A stretch of DNA of 39,869 nucleotides, from NCBI GenBank assembly GCA_031266025.1, contig JAISBV010000027.1:1-39869 (forward strand), written 5' to 3'. The stretch comes from Eubacteriales Family XIII. Incertae Sedis bacterium. Lineage in GTDB: Bacteria; Bacillota; Clostridia; Peptostreptococcales; Anaerovoracaceae. This document shows positions 24,759-32,479 of the stretch, one piece after another. Both the position numbers and the translations under genes were made by a program. The notes beneath the pieces are model-generated. The model made no database searches and was not told where the DNA came from. It saw nothing but the letters and a program-made list of their open reading frames with translations. Numbering within the stretch: position 1 is the first letter of the stretch; each line of letters opens with the position of its first letter.

Positions 24759-25985
24759 TCAGCGTGTCCGCAGCGCTTTGCCGGCCGCGTTGTTTTTGCG
24801 TATGGCCCGAATCTTCATGGGCAGCGAGAACAGATTGATAAAACCCTCGGCGTCCTTCTGATTATAGACGTCGTCCTCACCGAACGTCGCGAACTCCTCG
24901 CTGTAGAGCGCGTTGTCCGACTTTGCGGCGGCGGGAACGGCGGAGCCCTTGTACAGCTTTACGCGCACCGTACCCGTTACGGGCTCTTGTATATGATCGA
25001 CAAAGGCGGATATGGCCTCGCGGAGCGGCGTATACCAAAGGCCGTCGTATACAAGCTGCGCGTATTTCAGAGCGACGGTATTTTTGTAATTCAGCGTATC
25101 GCGGTCGAATATCAGCTTTTCGAGCGCGGCAAGGGCTTTGTACAGGATGGTTCCTCCGGGCGTCTCATAGACGCCGCGCGACTTCATGCCGACGAGTCTG
25201 TTCTCGACTATATCTATCGTCCCGACGCCGTTTTCGCCGCCTATCCTGTTGAGCTCCGTGAGCAATGCGACGGGCGCGGTTTTTTTGCCGTTAAGGCCGA
25301 CGGGTATGCCCTTTTCGAAGTCTATTTCGATGTACGAGGGCTTATCGGGCGCCTTTTCTATGGGTACGCTCATGACGTGGATGTCGTCCAAATGCTCGTT
25401 CCAAGGATTCTCAAGGTTCCCGCCCTCGTGGCTGATATGCCACAGGTTCTGATCGCGGCTGTATATCTTTTCGCGGGATTGCGCTACGGGGATGCTGTGT
25501 TTCGCCGCATAGTCGAGACAGTCTTCCCTTGATTTTAAATCCCAGATACGCCACGGGGCTATTATGCGGATGGCGGGGTTCAGCGCGTGTACGGTGCTTT
25601 CAAAGCGAACCTGATCGTTACCCTTGCCCGTGCAGCCGTGAGCTATGAAGCCGGCGCCTTCCTTCTCGGCGATCTCGACTAATTTCTTCGCCATAAGCGG
25701 CCGCGCCATAGAGGTGCCGAGCAGGTAATCGTTTTCGTAGACGGCGCCCGCTTTCAACGTAGGCCACACGAAGTCAGTCAGAAACTCTTCGCGTATATCT
25801 ATAACATGGGATGTTGACGCGCCCGTGTCAAGGGCCTTCTTGTTGACGGCGTCAAAATCGTCGTCCTGCCCCGCGTCGCAGCAGACGGCTATGACCTCCG
25901 CGTCGTAATTCTCTTTCAGCCAAGTCAGAATAACGGATGTATCCAAGCCTCCCGAGTACGCCAGTACAATCTTTTCCTTCGCCAT
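24759..25985 (-). CDS. argG: argininosuccinate synthase
   Basis: A 408-residue enzyme joining citrulline and aspartate with ATP. The N-terminal PP-loop [11 protein letters not shown] is at residues 7-17; [13 protein letters not shown] near 120 and the [10 protein letters not shown] block near 270 are typical. I set the start at 25985 because GGAGGTGACA precedes it and the usual [10 protein letters not shown] start follows; a longer in-frame form would run through the promoter. First gene of argG-argH-mgtC. Confidence 0.97.
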   Translation of the reverse strand: MAKEKIVLAYSGGLDTSVILTWLKENYDAEVIAVCCDAGQDDDFDAVNKKALDTGASTSHVIDIREEFLTDFVWPTLKAGAVYENDYLLGTSMARPLMAKKLVEIAEKEGAGFIAHGCTGKGNDQVRFESTVHALNPAIRIIAPWRIWDLKSREDCLDYAAKHSIPVAQSREKIYSRDQNLWHISHEGGNLENPWNEHLDDIHVMSVPIEKAPDKPSYIEIDFEKGIPVGLNGKKTAPVALLTELNRIGGENGVGTIDIVENRLVGMKSRGVYETPGGTILYKALAALEKLIFDRDTLNYKNTVALKYAQLVYDGLWYTPLREAISAFVDHIQEPVTGTVRVKLYKGSAVPAAAKSDNALYSEEFATFGEDDVYNQKDAEGFINLFSLPMKIRAIRKNNAAGKALRTR

Positions 25986-26032
25986 TGTCACCTCCACTGC
26001 AACCGCCGGCGATATATTTGCCGGGTTTTTCA

Positions 26033-26061
26033 AGTATATCACAGGTGATTAAGAAATGCAA
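26033..26061 (-). promoter_or_regulatory. promoter of argG-argH-mgtC
   Basis: TTGCAT (26056-26061), a 17-base spacer and TATACT (26033-26038) on the minus strand, about 50 bases before the argG start. Confidence 0.7.
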
Positions 26062-26065
26062 CAGG

Positions 26066-26093
26066 GTATGCATAATTACGCATAATTATGCAT
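26066..26093. promoter_or_regulatory. candidate tandem ARG boxes (ArgR/AhrC operator)
   Basis: Just upstream of the -35 the unit GCATAATTA occurs twice at a 10-base period, followed by GCAT. This makes a perfect GCATAATTATGC palindrome (26080-26091) and a neighbouring near-palindrome TGCATAATTACGCA. It differs from the ARG-box core TGAAT-N4-ATTCA by one symmetric change per half. Arginine control is inferred from the downstream genes. Confidence 0.5.
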
Positions 26094-26101
26094 GAGTGGA
26101 C

Positions 26102-26251
26102 GTTACAGTTCACAGGTATGCTGCAAACTAAAATATTAAATCGTTAAAATCCAACGAACGTCATTCCGGGCTTGTTCCGCTTGTACCGGCTGCCTTGGGC
26201 CGGTGGAATCCATCTTAACTGTTTTATAGATTCCGGGACAAGCCCGGAATG
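26102..26251. repeat. inverted-repeat element, family 1, copy 2 (decayed)
   Basis: The left end TTACAGTTCACAGGT (26103-26117) matches the family end with one change, followed by GTTAAAATCCA and TCATTCCGGG as in copy 1. TCATTCCGGGCTTGT (26161-26175) pairs perfectly with 26237-26251. The right terminal repeat is missing. It lies between argG and the DUF2344 gene. Confidence 0.6.
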
Positions 26252-26281
26252 ATGTTCATTGGAATGTCGGTATTTTTGTCA

Positions 26282-26397
26282 CCGGTGCAGCCTATCGGCC
26301 GCCACAAATAGGCAGATAAACCTATTATCCTGCCAAGCAACCGCCGAAGTGGGCGAGGAGCCCCATGGCGGCAAGTATGAAACTTCGTTTCGTACTT
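26282..26397. repeat. intercistronic hairpin repeat, family 4, copy 1
   Basis: CACCGGTGCAGCCTATCGG (from 26280) and a hairpin AAGTATGAAAC/GTTTCGTACTT (26373-26397, one mismatch) bracket about 75 bases. The same two blocks, without that insert, occur at 27107-27155. The hairpin overlaps the stop codon of the DUF2344 gene. Confidence 0.5.
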
Positions 26398-27103
26398 ACG
26401 TCCGGCGTTCTGTATGCGCGCCGCAAAGGTATTCCAGCGGAGTCAATTCATCCCCGCTCCAACCGAGCATGGCTACGCGTTCGAATTTGACGACGTCGCG
26501 ATCATAAGCTTTTCCGCCGCATTCATAAAAGCATCTGAGCATGAGTTCGGGATTCAGGTTCGAATTGCTGCCGCAGTGCAATGTAGAAGTCAGCGCTATG
26601 GTATTGTCGTTTGCCATAAGCGGCTTGAGAGAGATTATCATAGGTCTGATGTTGATGGGTTCACTGTTTTTCTTTGACTTTTCCGCCATAATACGCTCAC
26701 GCCCAAAAAATTCCATTGTCGTTTCCCTGTATGTATAAAAAAAAGGTATCTCTATGAGATATTTCGCGGCGGCGACAAGGGAAGAAACGGATTTGCCCGG
26801 ATAAGGCAAAGTCCACGCGTCTATAATTCTGATTCCGCGCGGCAATATAGTGTTGAATCGTTCTTTGAGCAGGGCCGGCGGCGTCGTGTCCTTCTCCGTT
26901 TCGAATTCCAGATACTCGGATGTTGATGAGTGGCCGAGCGACAGAGGCTGTGCGAAGCTTAGTTTGGGATGAGGATTAAAACCTTTGGAATATTTCAGAT
27001 CAATGCTCAATCGTTTAACGGCGCGATGAAAAACCCTTTGAACATCAAGGTGTGAGATATAGATCATCCTGTCTTTTTTTTCAAACCTTATTAAATATCT
27101 CAT
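26396..27103 (-). CDS. DUF2344 / TIGR03936 radical-SAM-linked protein
   Basis: A 235-residue protein starting M-R-Y-L-I-R-F-E-K-K and containing the family's F/Y-I-S-H-L-D-x-x-R pattern (Y-I-S-H-L-D-V-Q-R, about residues 14-22) and Y-S-K-G-F-N-P-H-P-K-L-S-F-A-Q-P-L near 39-56. This small family is nearly always encoded beside the large B12-binding/radical-SAM protein found here just upstream; its biochemical role is not established. I chose ATG at 27103; a GTG three codons earlier is possible and neither has a strong ribosome site. It follows the fusion gene by 49 bases that hold a hairpin repeat. Confidence 0.85.
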   Translation of the reverse strand: MRYLIRFEKKDRMIYISHLDVQRVFHRAVKRLSIDLKYSKGFNPHPKLSFAQPLSLGHSSTSEYLEFETEKDTTPPALLKERFNTILPRGIRIIDAWTLPYPGKSVSSLVAAAKYLIEIPFFYTYRETTMEFFGRERIMAEKSKKNSEPINIRPMIISLKPLMANDNTIALTSTLHCGSNSNLNPELMLRCFYECGGKAYDRDVVKFERVAMLGWSGDELTPLEYLCGAHTERRT

Positions 27104-27106
27104 TGT

Positions 27107-27155
27107 TGCCACCGGTGCAGCCTGTCGGAAGTATGAAACGAAGGTTCATACTTCA
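27107..27155. repeat. intercistronic hairpin repeat, family 4, copy 2
   Basis: CACCGGTGCAGCCTGTCGG followed by a hairpin of GAAGTATGAA (27128-27137) with TTCATACTTC (27145-27154). It fills the gap between the HD/radical-SAM gene and the DUF2344 gene and overlaps the upstream stop codon, as copy 1 does for the next gene. Confidence 0.5.
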
Positions 27156-29570
27156 AACGGGCCCGCCCGCCCTTATAAAGTATTCGCCCGCAGAATCGTC
27201 TTTCCTGCAATTCAAGCCGCAACCGGTGCAGCCTTCCCTGCAATCCCGTGTAACATATTCGCAGCGCGCGCGTTCCCACTCGGAAATCAAATAAGCCCGG
27301 TGAACGCCGGGGCTTATATGCTCCCACGGCAATGCGCCGTCAATCGGAAAAGCCGCAGCTTCCGCAGAAACGCCGGCATCGGCAAACGCCTGCATCCAAA
27401 GTTCGTAGCGAAAGTGTTCACTCCAACTGTCAAAACGGCAGCCAAGCTCTGCGGCACGCGTGATAACGGACAACATTCGCCTGTCGCCGCGCGCCAAAAG
27501 CGCTTCTATATGACTGCCGCGCGTATCGTGAAAACGAAAGCTAACGCCTTTTATTCTATTCAGCTGTGTCTTCAGATACATATTTTTTTCGTGCAGCAAT
27601 TCCTGACTGTCTTGCGCAACCCATTGAAACGGCGTATGCGGCTTAGGCACGAAATTTGAAACGCTTACCGACAGCGTAAACATGCGATTCCCTTTTTTCT
27701 GCATACTGCGCGCCGTCTGCACAGCACATTTCGACACCGAAACAATAGCGTCGATATCATCCTGTGTTTCCGTAGGCAGACCCACCATAAAGTAGAATTT
27801 GATGTGATTCCAACCGAGACTCACGGCCTCGCGCACAGCGGTCATGATCTCCTCTTCCGTAATGGTCTTGTTGATAACGTTTCGTAGCCGTTGGCTGCCC
27901 GCCTCCGGCGCAAACGTCAGTCCCGATTTTTTATATTTTTGCAATTCTCGGAGTATTCCGAACGAAAACGAGTCCAAGCGCAACGACGGAACAGAAAGGG
28001 AAACGTTTTCACGAGCGCAGTATTCCATGAGACGCATCACGAGCACATCGACGCCCGAATAGTCCCCGGTGGAAAGCGAGAGCAGAGAAACCTCGTCATA
28101 TCCCGTATTTGCAAGCTGTGCTTCTACGCTGTTTTGAATCATGGATTGCGTGCGTTCGCGAACGGGTCTGTATAGCATACCCGCCTGACAGAAACGGCAG
28201 CCGCGCGTACACCCGCGGAATATCTCAACGGCCGCGCGATTATGCACCGTTTCAATTAACGGCACTATAGGATTGAGAGGTATGAAAGCTTTACAGAGAT
28301 CCGAAACAACGGATTTTTTTATGCGAGGCGGCGCGTCCGTCTCTGTTCTTTTAAGTCCGAGAAATTCTCCCGATTCGGCGTAACGCGGCTCATAGAAAGA
28401 CGGAATATATACGCCTTCCAAGAGGGACGCCTCTTTTAAGAATGCTTTCTTGCCGCCTTGTCCGCCGCCATTCTTCATGCGAATGAAAAGCTCGCACAGC
28501 TCAGGCAATACCTCTTCGCCGTCGCCTATCGCAACAAGATCAAATACTTCTGCCAAAGGTTCCGGATTGAAAGCGCAAGGCCCTCCGGCTATGATCAAAG
28601 GATCCGTTTCGTCGCGATCCGCGCTGCGCACGGCCAAACCGGCCTGATTTAGCATATGCACGACATTCGTGAACGAAAGTTCGAATTGTAAGGTGAAGCC
28701 CAAGATATCAAGCTGCTTGACAGGATGTCCGGACTCCAAGGCAAAAAGAGACAGGCGGTTTTTTTTCATAACGGCGGCCATGTCCGGCGCCGGCGCAAAC
28801 ACGCGTTCGCACCATATCTGCGGCCGCTCGTTCAGCATATGATACAGCACCTGCATACCCATCCACGACATGGCTATTTCGTACATATCCGGAAATGCAA
28901 GACCAAAACGCAATGAAACAGTTGAAGGGTTTTTGTACACCGCGTTTTGTTCGCCGCCCACATATCGTCCGGGTTTTTCCACACTAAGCAGCAAGGTATC
29001 CGTTTTAGGCACAGTTGCCCCGCAAATTTCGTCCATACTGCGGCAGACCCGCTCTTCCACGGCGCGTATAAAAGCGCGGCTTCTTTCGATGTTTGCCGTG
29101 ATCTTGGCAATTGCGTTCGGTTGGTGCGCAAAGCGCGCAAACACATCTTCCATGCGCTTCTCGAAGCCTACGCAGATGTTTTCGCGCACTACGCGATCCC
29201 CAAGGCATACCGCGTCAAGCTCTGTAACGTCCGCGAGCGAGTCGGGAAATTTATGTTCCATGTGTTGCGATACAATGGAAGCAATGCGCTCAAACCCCTG
29301 TTTTCTCAGTAATTCGGCGCCAACTCGGGCGTGATCCTTTTCAGTTCTCGCTATATCATGAAGCAGGGCCGCCGACGTTATTAATTCCGTATCGAGCGAG
29401 ACGCCCGTCTCAGACAGCGCGATGCCTATGAGACGCGACGCGTTCGAAACCGCTAAGCAATGACGAATAACATGCTCCGGCGTACCGTTGGTTTTGAGTA
29501 TAGACAGACATTCTTCTTTTGTTGGGATACGATCCGTCAGTGTAGGCATTGTTGTGATCTCACTCATCAT
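27153..29570 (-). CDS. fusion of an HD-domain phosphohydrolase and a B12-binding-type radical SAM protein (TIGR03960)
   Basis: About 805 residues. Residues 20-175 form an HD domain of the YqeK type with all expected metal residues in place (H37, H71-D72, H80, H103, D125), so a (di)nucleotide phosphohydrolase is likely. Residues about 190-400 resemble the cobalamin-binding-like N-domain, and the radical-SAM core follows with C-x3-C-x2-C at C454, C458 and C461 (F-R-G-C-T-R-G-C-R-F-C-Q-A-G). The C-terminus has the family cysteine cluster C-R-E-G-C-T-G-C-G. In most Clostridia the radical-SAM half (about 600 residues) is a separate gene, and YqeK-like HD proteins are usually encoded elsewhere. The start overlaps the obg end by about 10 bases; ATGs at 29570, 29567 and 29549 are all possible. 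A longer frame into obg is not credible. Confidence 0.85.
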   Translation of the reverse strand: MMSEITTMPTLTDRIPTKEECLSILKTNGTPEHVIRHCLAVSNASRLIGIALSETGVSLDTELITSAALLHDIARTEKDHARVGAELLRKQGFERIASIVSQHMEHKFPDSLADVTELDAVCLGDRVVRENICVGFEKRMEDVFARFAHQPNAIAKITANIERSRAFIRAVEERVCRSMDEICGATVPKTDTLLLSVEKPGRYVGGEQNAVYKNPSTVSLRFGLAFPDMYEIAMSWMGMQVLYHMLNERPQIWCERVFAPAPDMAAVMKKNRLSLFALESGHPVKQLDILGFTLQFELSFTNVVHMLNQAGLAVRSADRDETDPLIIAGGPCAFNPEPLAEVFDLVAIGDGEEVLPELCELFIRMKNGGGQGGKKAFLKEASLLEGVYIPSFYEPRYAESGEFLGLKRTETDAPPRIKKSVVSDLCKAFIPLNPIVPLIETVHNRAAVEIFRGCTRGCRFCQAGMLYRPVRERTQSMIQNSVEAQLANTGYDEVSLLSLSTGDYSGVDVLVMRLMEYCARENVSLSVPSLRLDSFSFGILRELQKYKKSGLTFAPEAGSQRLRNVINKTITEEEIMTAVREAVSLGWNHIKFYFMVGLPTETQDDIDAIVSVSKCAVQTARSMQKKGNRMFTLSVSVSNFVPKPHTPFQWVAQDSQELLHEKNMYLKTQLNRIKGVSFRFHDTRGSHIEALLARGDRRMLSVITRAAELGCRFDSWSEHFRYELWMQAFADAGVSAEAAAFPIDGALPWEHISPGVHRAYLISEWERARCEYVTRDCREGCTGCGLNCRKDDSAGEYFIRAGGPV

Positions 29571-30855
29571 ACCAAACAAATTCGAAGTCATATATTCTGA
29601 CCGTATCTCCGTCGCGCAAACCCATAGACTTGAGTTTTTCCGACGCTCCGCATTTTTCGAGATGCTTGTATAAGTAGCGAACGGAACCCGTGTCGTTGAA
29701 ATTTGTCGAATTGAAAATTTTAAGGAGTTGCAGGCCGGATACCTCATATACGGAATCATCTTTGCGAACCAGAACATCGCGATAATACGGAGAGTCTTCG
29801 GGCCGCACGACGTCAAGATACACGGGTATTTCCCCCGGTTCTTCCCGCGATTCGCTTTCGATTCGAGCCAATTCGCCCGCTGCGGCGTTCATAAGCTCGG
29901 GAATACCGCTCCTTGTCGCCGCGGATATGGGAAACACCGCAAATCCAAGCGATTCGGCTTCATTCTTGAACGCTGTATAATCATCGCTCTCGATATTGAG
30001 CAAATCCGTCTTATTTGCTGCTATCAACTGAGGTTTACGTAATAATTTTACAGTATACGATTCCAATTCCATATTTATCATGCGCAGGTCGTCTGTCGGG
30101 TTTCTGCCTTCTGTTCCCGAAACATCAACGACGTGAATCAACACTTTTGTACGTTCTATATGCTTGAGAAAATCAATGCCAAGACCCGCTCCCATATGAG
30201 CGCCCTCAATGAGTCCCGGTATATCCGCTATGACAAAATCAGTGTCATAAAGCTTTACTACACCGAGATTGGGCGCAACAGTTGTAAAATGATAATTACC
30301 TATCTTGGGGTTTGCGCTCGTGGCAGCGGCAAGCAAGGTGGATTTGCCGACATTTGGAAAACCGACAAGGCCTACGTCGGCAAGCAGCTTGAGCTCTAAA
30401 ATAACCCGGCGCTCTGTGGCGAAACCTCCGGTCTCGGCAAAATTTGGCGCTTGACGGACAGGCGTCTTGAAATTGACGTTACCCTTGCCGCCCTTGCCGC
30501 CCTTTGCGGCCACAACGCTGTCTCCTTCGTGAACGAGATCGCTGATAATAAGCCCGCTCGCTTCGTCAGTAAGCACCGTACCCGGAGGAACTTTGATAAA
30601 AAGCGTATCGCCGTTTTTACCGGAACGCTTGCGTCCCGCGCCGTCCTGCCCGGCTTGCGCCGCATAATTTTTCTTATATTTAAAATCCATCAATGTGCGC
30701 AAATTAACGTCCACAATAAATACGACGTCGCCGCCTTTGCCGCCGTCGCCGCCGTCCGGACCGCCTTCCGGAACATACGGTTCCCTGCGAAACGAAACAG
30801 CACCGGCGCCGCCTTTGCCCGACTTGATGGTGATTATTGCTCTGTCCGCAAACAT
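29560..30855 (-). CDS. obg: GTPase Obg/CgtA
   Basis: A 431-residue ribosome-assembly GTPase. The glycine-rich OBG fold occupies about 1-158 (K-S-G-K-G-G-A-G-A-V-S-F-R-R-E near 12-26). The G domain follows with G1 G-F-P-N-V-G-K-S-T, G3 D-I-P-G-L-I-E-G-A and G4 N-K-T-D. The C-terminal OCT domain (about 345-431) is the form found in Gram-positive Obg. The rplU-rpmA-obg order is common in Firmicutes, but here a terminator and a 241-base repeat lie between rpmA and obg, so obg needs its own promoter, which I could not place. Its ribosome site is poor (GCGAAG) and comes from the repeat. Confidence 0.96.
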   Translation of the reverse strand: MFADRAIITIKSGKGGAGAVSFRREPYVPEGGPDGGDGGKGGDVVFIVDVNLRTLMDFKYKKNYAAQAGQDGAGRKRSGKNGDTLFIKVPPGTVLTDEASGLIISDLVHEGDSVVAAKGGKGGKGNVNFKTPVRQAPNFAETGGFATERRVILELKLLADVGLVGFPNVGKSTLLAAATSANPKIGNYHFTTVAPNLGVVKLYDTDFVIADIPGLIEGAHMGAGLGIDFLKHIERTKVLIHVVDVSGTEGRNPTDDLRMINMELESYTVKLLRKPQLIAANKTDLLNIESDDYTAFKNEAESLGFAVFPISAATRSGIPELMNAAAGELARIESESREEPGEIPVYLDVVRPEDSPYYRDVLVRKDDSVYEVSGLQLLKIFNSTNFNDTGSVRYLYKHLEKCGASEKLKSMGLRDGDTVRIYDFEFVWYDE

Positions 30856-31095
30856 ATAACTTCGCTACCAATGTCCCCCGCTTCAAGCAAAGCTGAGCGG
30901 CGGGCTCCGCTTCCCGCAACAAGCGGTGGACAACGTTCGCTTCGCTCTCTCCTCCGCTCACGTTGCTCGCTTCGCTGTCCGTTTTGCCTGCCGAAGCAGA
31001 GCGTCGGGACAAAAAGGCATCTCCCTCCGCTTCGTTGAAACGCACAGATGTAAGAAAAATTTCTGCATTCGAAATTTTTCTGCTGATGCGTTATA
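30855..31095. repeat. dispersed repeat, family 3, copy A (directly before obg)
   Basis: The element starts TATAACTTC and ends GCGTTATA, with a 6-base terminal inverted repeat. Its last ~70 bases are identical to copy B (34732-34883), including an 11-bp perfect stem AGAAAAATTTC / GAAATTTTTCT (31053-31081). This copy carries about 90 more bases than copy B, rich in TTCGCTTCGCT. It touches the obg start codon and supplies its whole 5' leader. Confidence 0.75.
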
Positions 31096-31104
31096 ATATA
31101 CCGG

Positions 31105-31132
31105 AAAAAAAGCCCCTATGATTCATAGGGGC
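31105..31132 (-). terminator. Rho-independent terminator of rplU-rpmA
   Basis: On the minus strand, GCCCCTATGA pairs with TCATAGGGGC (31112-31132) and is followed by seven Ts, nine bases after the rpmA stop. Confidence 0.92.
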
Positions 31133-31141
31133 CCTTTTGCA

Positions 31142-31408
31142 TTATGCGTCCTGTGCCTTGGGATATACGCTTACCTGTTTTCGCTTTTTGTCATAGCGTT
31201 CGAATTTGACCGCACCGTCTACTTTAGCGAACAGCGTGTCGTCACCGCCTTTGCCCACATTGTTGCCGGGGTGAAATTTTGTGCCCCGCTGCCGAACGAG
31301 GATACTTCCGGCGCTTACGAATTGCCCGTCGCCTCTCTTGACCCCAAGGCGTTTGGATTCGCTCTCGCGACCGTTCTTGGAGCTGCCTACACCTTTTTTA
31401 CTTGCCAT
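31142..31408 (-). CDS. rpmA: 50S ribosomal protein L27
   Basis: An 88-residue L27 starting [22 protein letters not shown]. The start at 31408 follows AAGGA at a good distance; a longer in-frame form adds ten unlike residues. In most Firmicutes L27 is made with an extra N-terminal tail ending in LxLQFFA that the protease Prp removes; here the protein begins where the mature form would, and no prp gene lies between rplU and rpmA. The rest is standard. It is the last gene before a strong terminator. Confidence 0.96.
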   Translation of the reverse strand: MASKKGVGSSKNGRESESKRLGVKRGDGQFVSAGSILVRQRGTKFHPGNNVGKGGDDTLFAKVDGAVKFERYDKKRKQVSVYPKAQDA

Positions 31409-31464
31409 TATGATTCCTTCTTTCTTTATACTGTTCAAACGGTCGTGAACCGTAATGTTTTGCT

Positions 31465-32265
31465 TTACAAGCTGCCGTCCTTATCGTCAGCCGGCGTTTC
31501 CGGCGACGGTTCCCGGTTCTCGGTATTGGCGGCAGGTTCTTCCGACTTTTCCGCCTTGGGTTTGGGTGTCCGTTTGGCGGCGGGTTTGTCGGGTTTTGTC
31601 TCAGACGTGTCTGCTCCGGACTTCTCCGCGGCAGCCTTTGGCGTTTTGGGCTTTGCGGTCTTTTTCACCGCCGGTTTTTCCGCCGGCGTATCGCTTGTAT
31701 CGGTCTCAGCCTTAATCGTCTTGGCTTTTGTTGTTCTCTTTGCAGCCGGTTTTTCGACTGCGTCAACAACTTTTACATCCTCTTTGCCTGTTTCGGATTC
31801 AATGTTTTCGGTTTTGGGTTCAACCGATTCGACATCCGGCATTGTAACCGTAACCGCAGACGTTTTTTCTTCAACGTCGCCGTCGCCGTCGCCGTCACGA
31901 GCGTCTTCGTCCGCACTTACATCGGTCACGGGCTTAACCGCGATAATTTTGCCGCCTGACTTGACGGATTCGATTTCGACGAGAGTGTACGGTTGTCTGT
32001 GCCCTTGCTTTTTTCTGTAATCCTTTTTTGCCTTATACTTAAATATTACGACTTTCTTCGCTTTGCCGTTCTCAACGACGGTTCCCATTACACGAACGGC
32101 GTCCAAATACGGCGTACCTGTCTCTGCCGAGTCGTCAGTGCTCAAGTACAGGACTTTGTCGAACTCAACACTGTCGCCTTCTTCGACGTCAAGCCTTTCG
32201 ATGTAAAGGCGATCACCCGGCGTTACGGAATATTGTTTTCCGCCGGTTTTGATTATAGCATACAT
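31465..32265 (-). CDS. rplU: 50S ribosomal protein L21 with a long charged C-terminal tail
   Basis: A 266-residue protein. Residues 1-105 are a normal L21 ([14 protein letters not shown], then [20 protein letters not shown] near 75). After V-K-P-V-T-D an extra ~155 residues follow, made of Asp/Glu stretches and then Lys/Ala/Pro/Thr-rich sequence with three similar units, [22 protein letters not shown] and [12 protein letters not shown]21 is normally about 103 residues. The tail looks disordered and histone-H1-like. The frame is uninterrupted and the rpmA gene follows by 56 bases, so it is not a simple frameshift. Expression is from the promoter at 32356-32384 through a structured leader. Confidence 0.93.
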   Translation of the reverse strand: MYAIIKTGGKQYSVTPGDRLYIERLDVEEGDSVEFDKVLYLSTDDSAETGTPYLDAVRVMGTVVENGKAKKVVIFKYKAKKDYRKKQGHRQPYTLVEIESVKSGGKIIAVKPVTDVSADEDARDGDGDGDVEEKTSAVTVTMPDVESVEPKTENIESETGKEDVKVVDAVEKPAAKRTTKAKTIKAETDTSDTPAEKPAVKKTAKPKTPKAAAEKSGADTSETKPDKPAAKRTPKPKAEKSEEPAANTENREPSPETPADDKDGSL

Positions 32266-32345
32266 ATTAAATTACCTCCTCTGCCCATCTCGCCACAAAG
32301 GGTCGCGGATAACCGCGTTAGGAAAGCACCCTTTCTGAGCGGCTT
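32266..32345 (-). promoter_or_regulatory. structured rplU leader (L21-leader-like), with strong ribosome site
   Basis: The leader RNA folds into a stem of AAAGGGT with ACCCTTT (32298-32304 with 32328-32334), enclosing a second stem of CGCGG with CCGCG. AGAGGAGG follows, seven bases before the ATG. Position and size fit the autoregulatory L21 leader of Firmicutes, but I could not compare it with the family model. Confidence 0.5.
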
Positions 32346-32355
32346 ACAAATCAAA

Positions 32356-32384
32356 ATTCTAACATGAAAATCGGCGAATGTCAA
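32356..32384 (-). promoter_or_regulatory. promoter of rplU-rpmA
   Basis: Consensus TTGACA (32379-32384), a 17-base spacer and TAGAAT (32356-32361) on the minus strand. Confidence 0.8.
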
Positions 32385-32438
32385 TTGATTTTGAACATCC
32401 GCCGAAATTACCGAAATTTACCGGTGTTATTCATAAGA

Positions 32439-32455
32439 GCGGGTTTCAAACCCGC
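32439..32455 (-). terminator. weak hairpin after the FliD-like gene
   Basis: GCGGGTTT pairs with AAACCCGC. It lies about 25 bases after the stop at 32480, but no T-run follows on the minus strand, so terminator function is doubtful. Confidence 0.3.
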
Positions 32456-32479
32456 CCGAAGTCATTTATGCTGTAATCG

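Noticed and set aside
29571..29816. 82-residue N-terminal extension of the HD/radical-SAM protein
   Set aside because: It lies entirely inside the end of obg in another frame and has no ribosome site.
30704..31045. Frames inside the family-3 repeat (start M-R-F-N-E-A)
   Set aside because: They arise from the repeat, which also gives a similar peptide at 34648-34833; there is no domain and no consistent length.
31118..32020. 300-codon plus-strand frame opposite rplU and rpmA
   Set aside because: Antisense to two ribosomal protein genes; the low-complexity L21 tail produces the Ser/Ala/Phe-rich translation.
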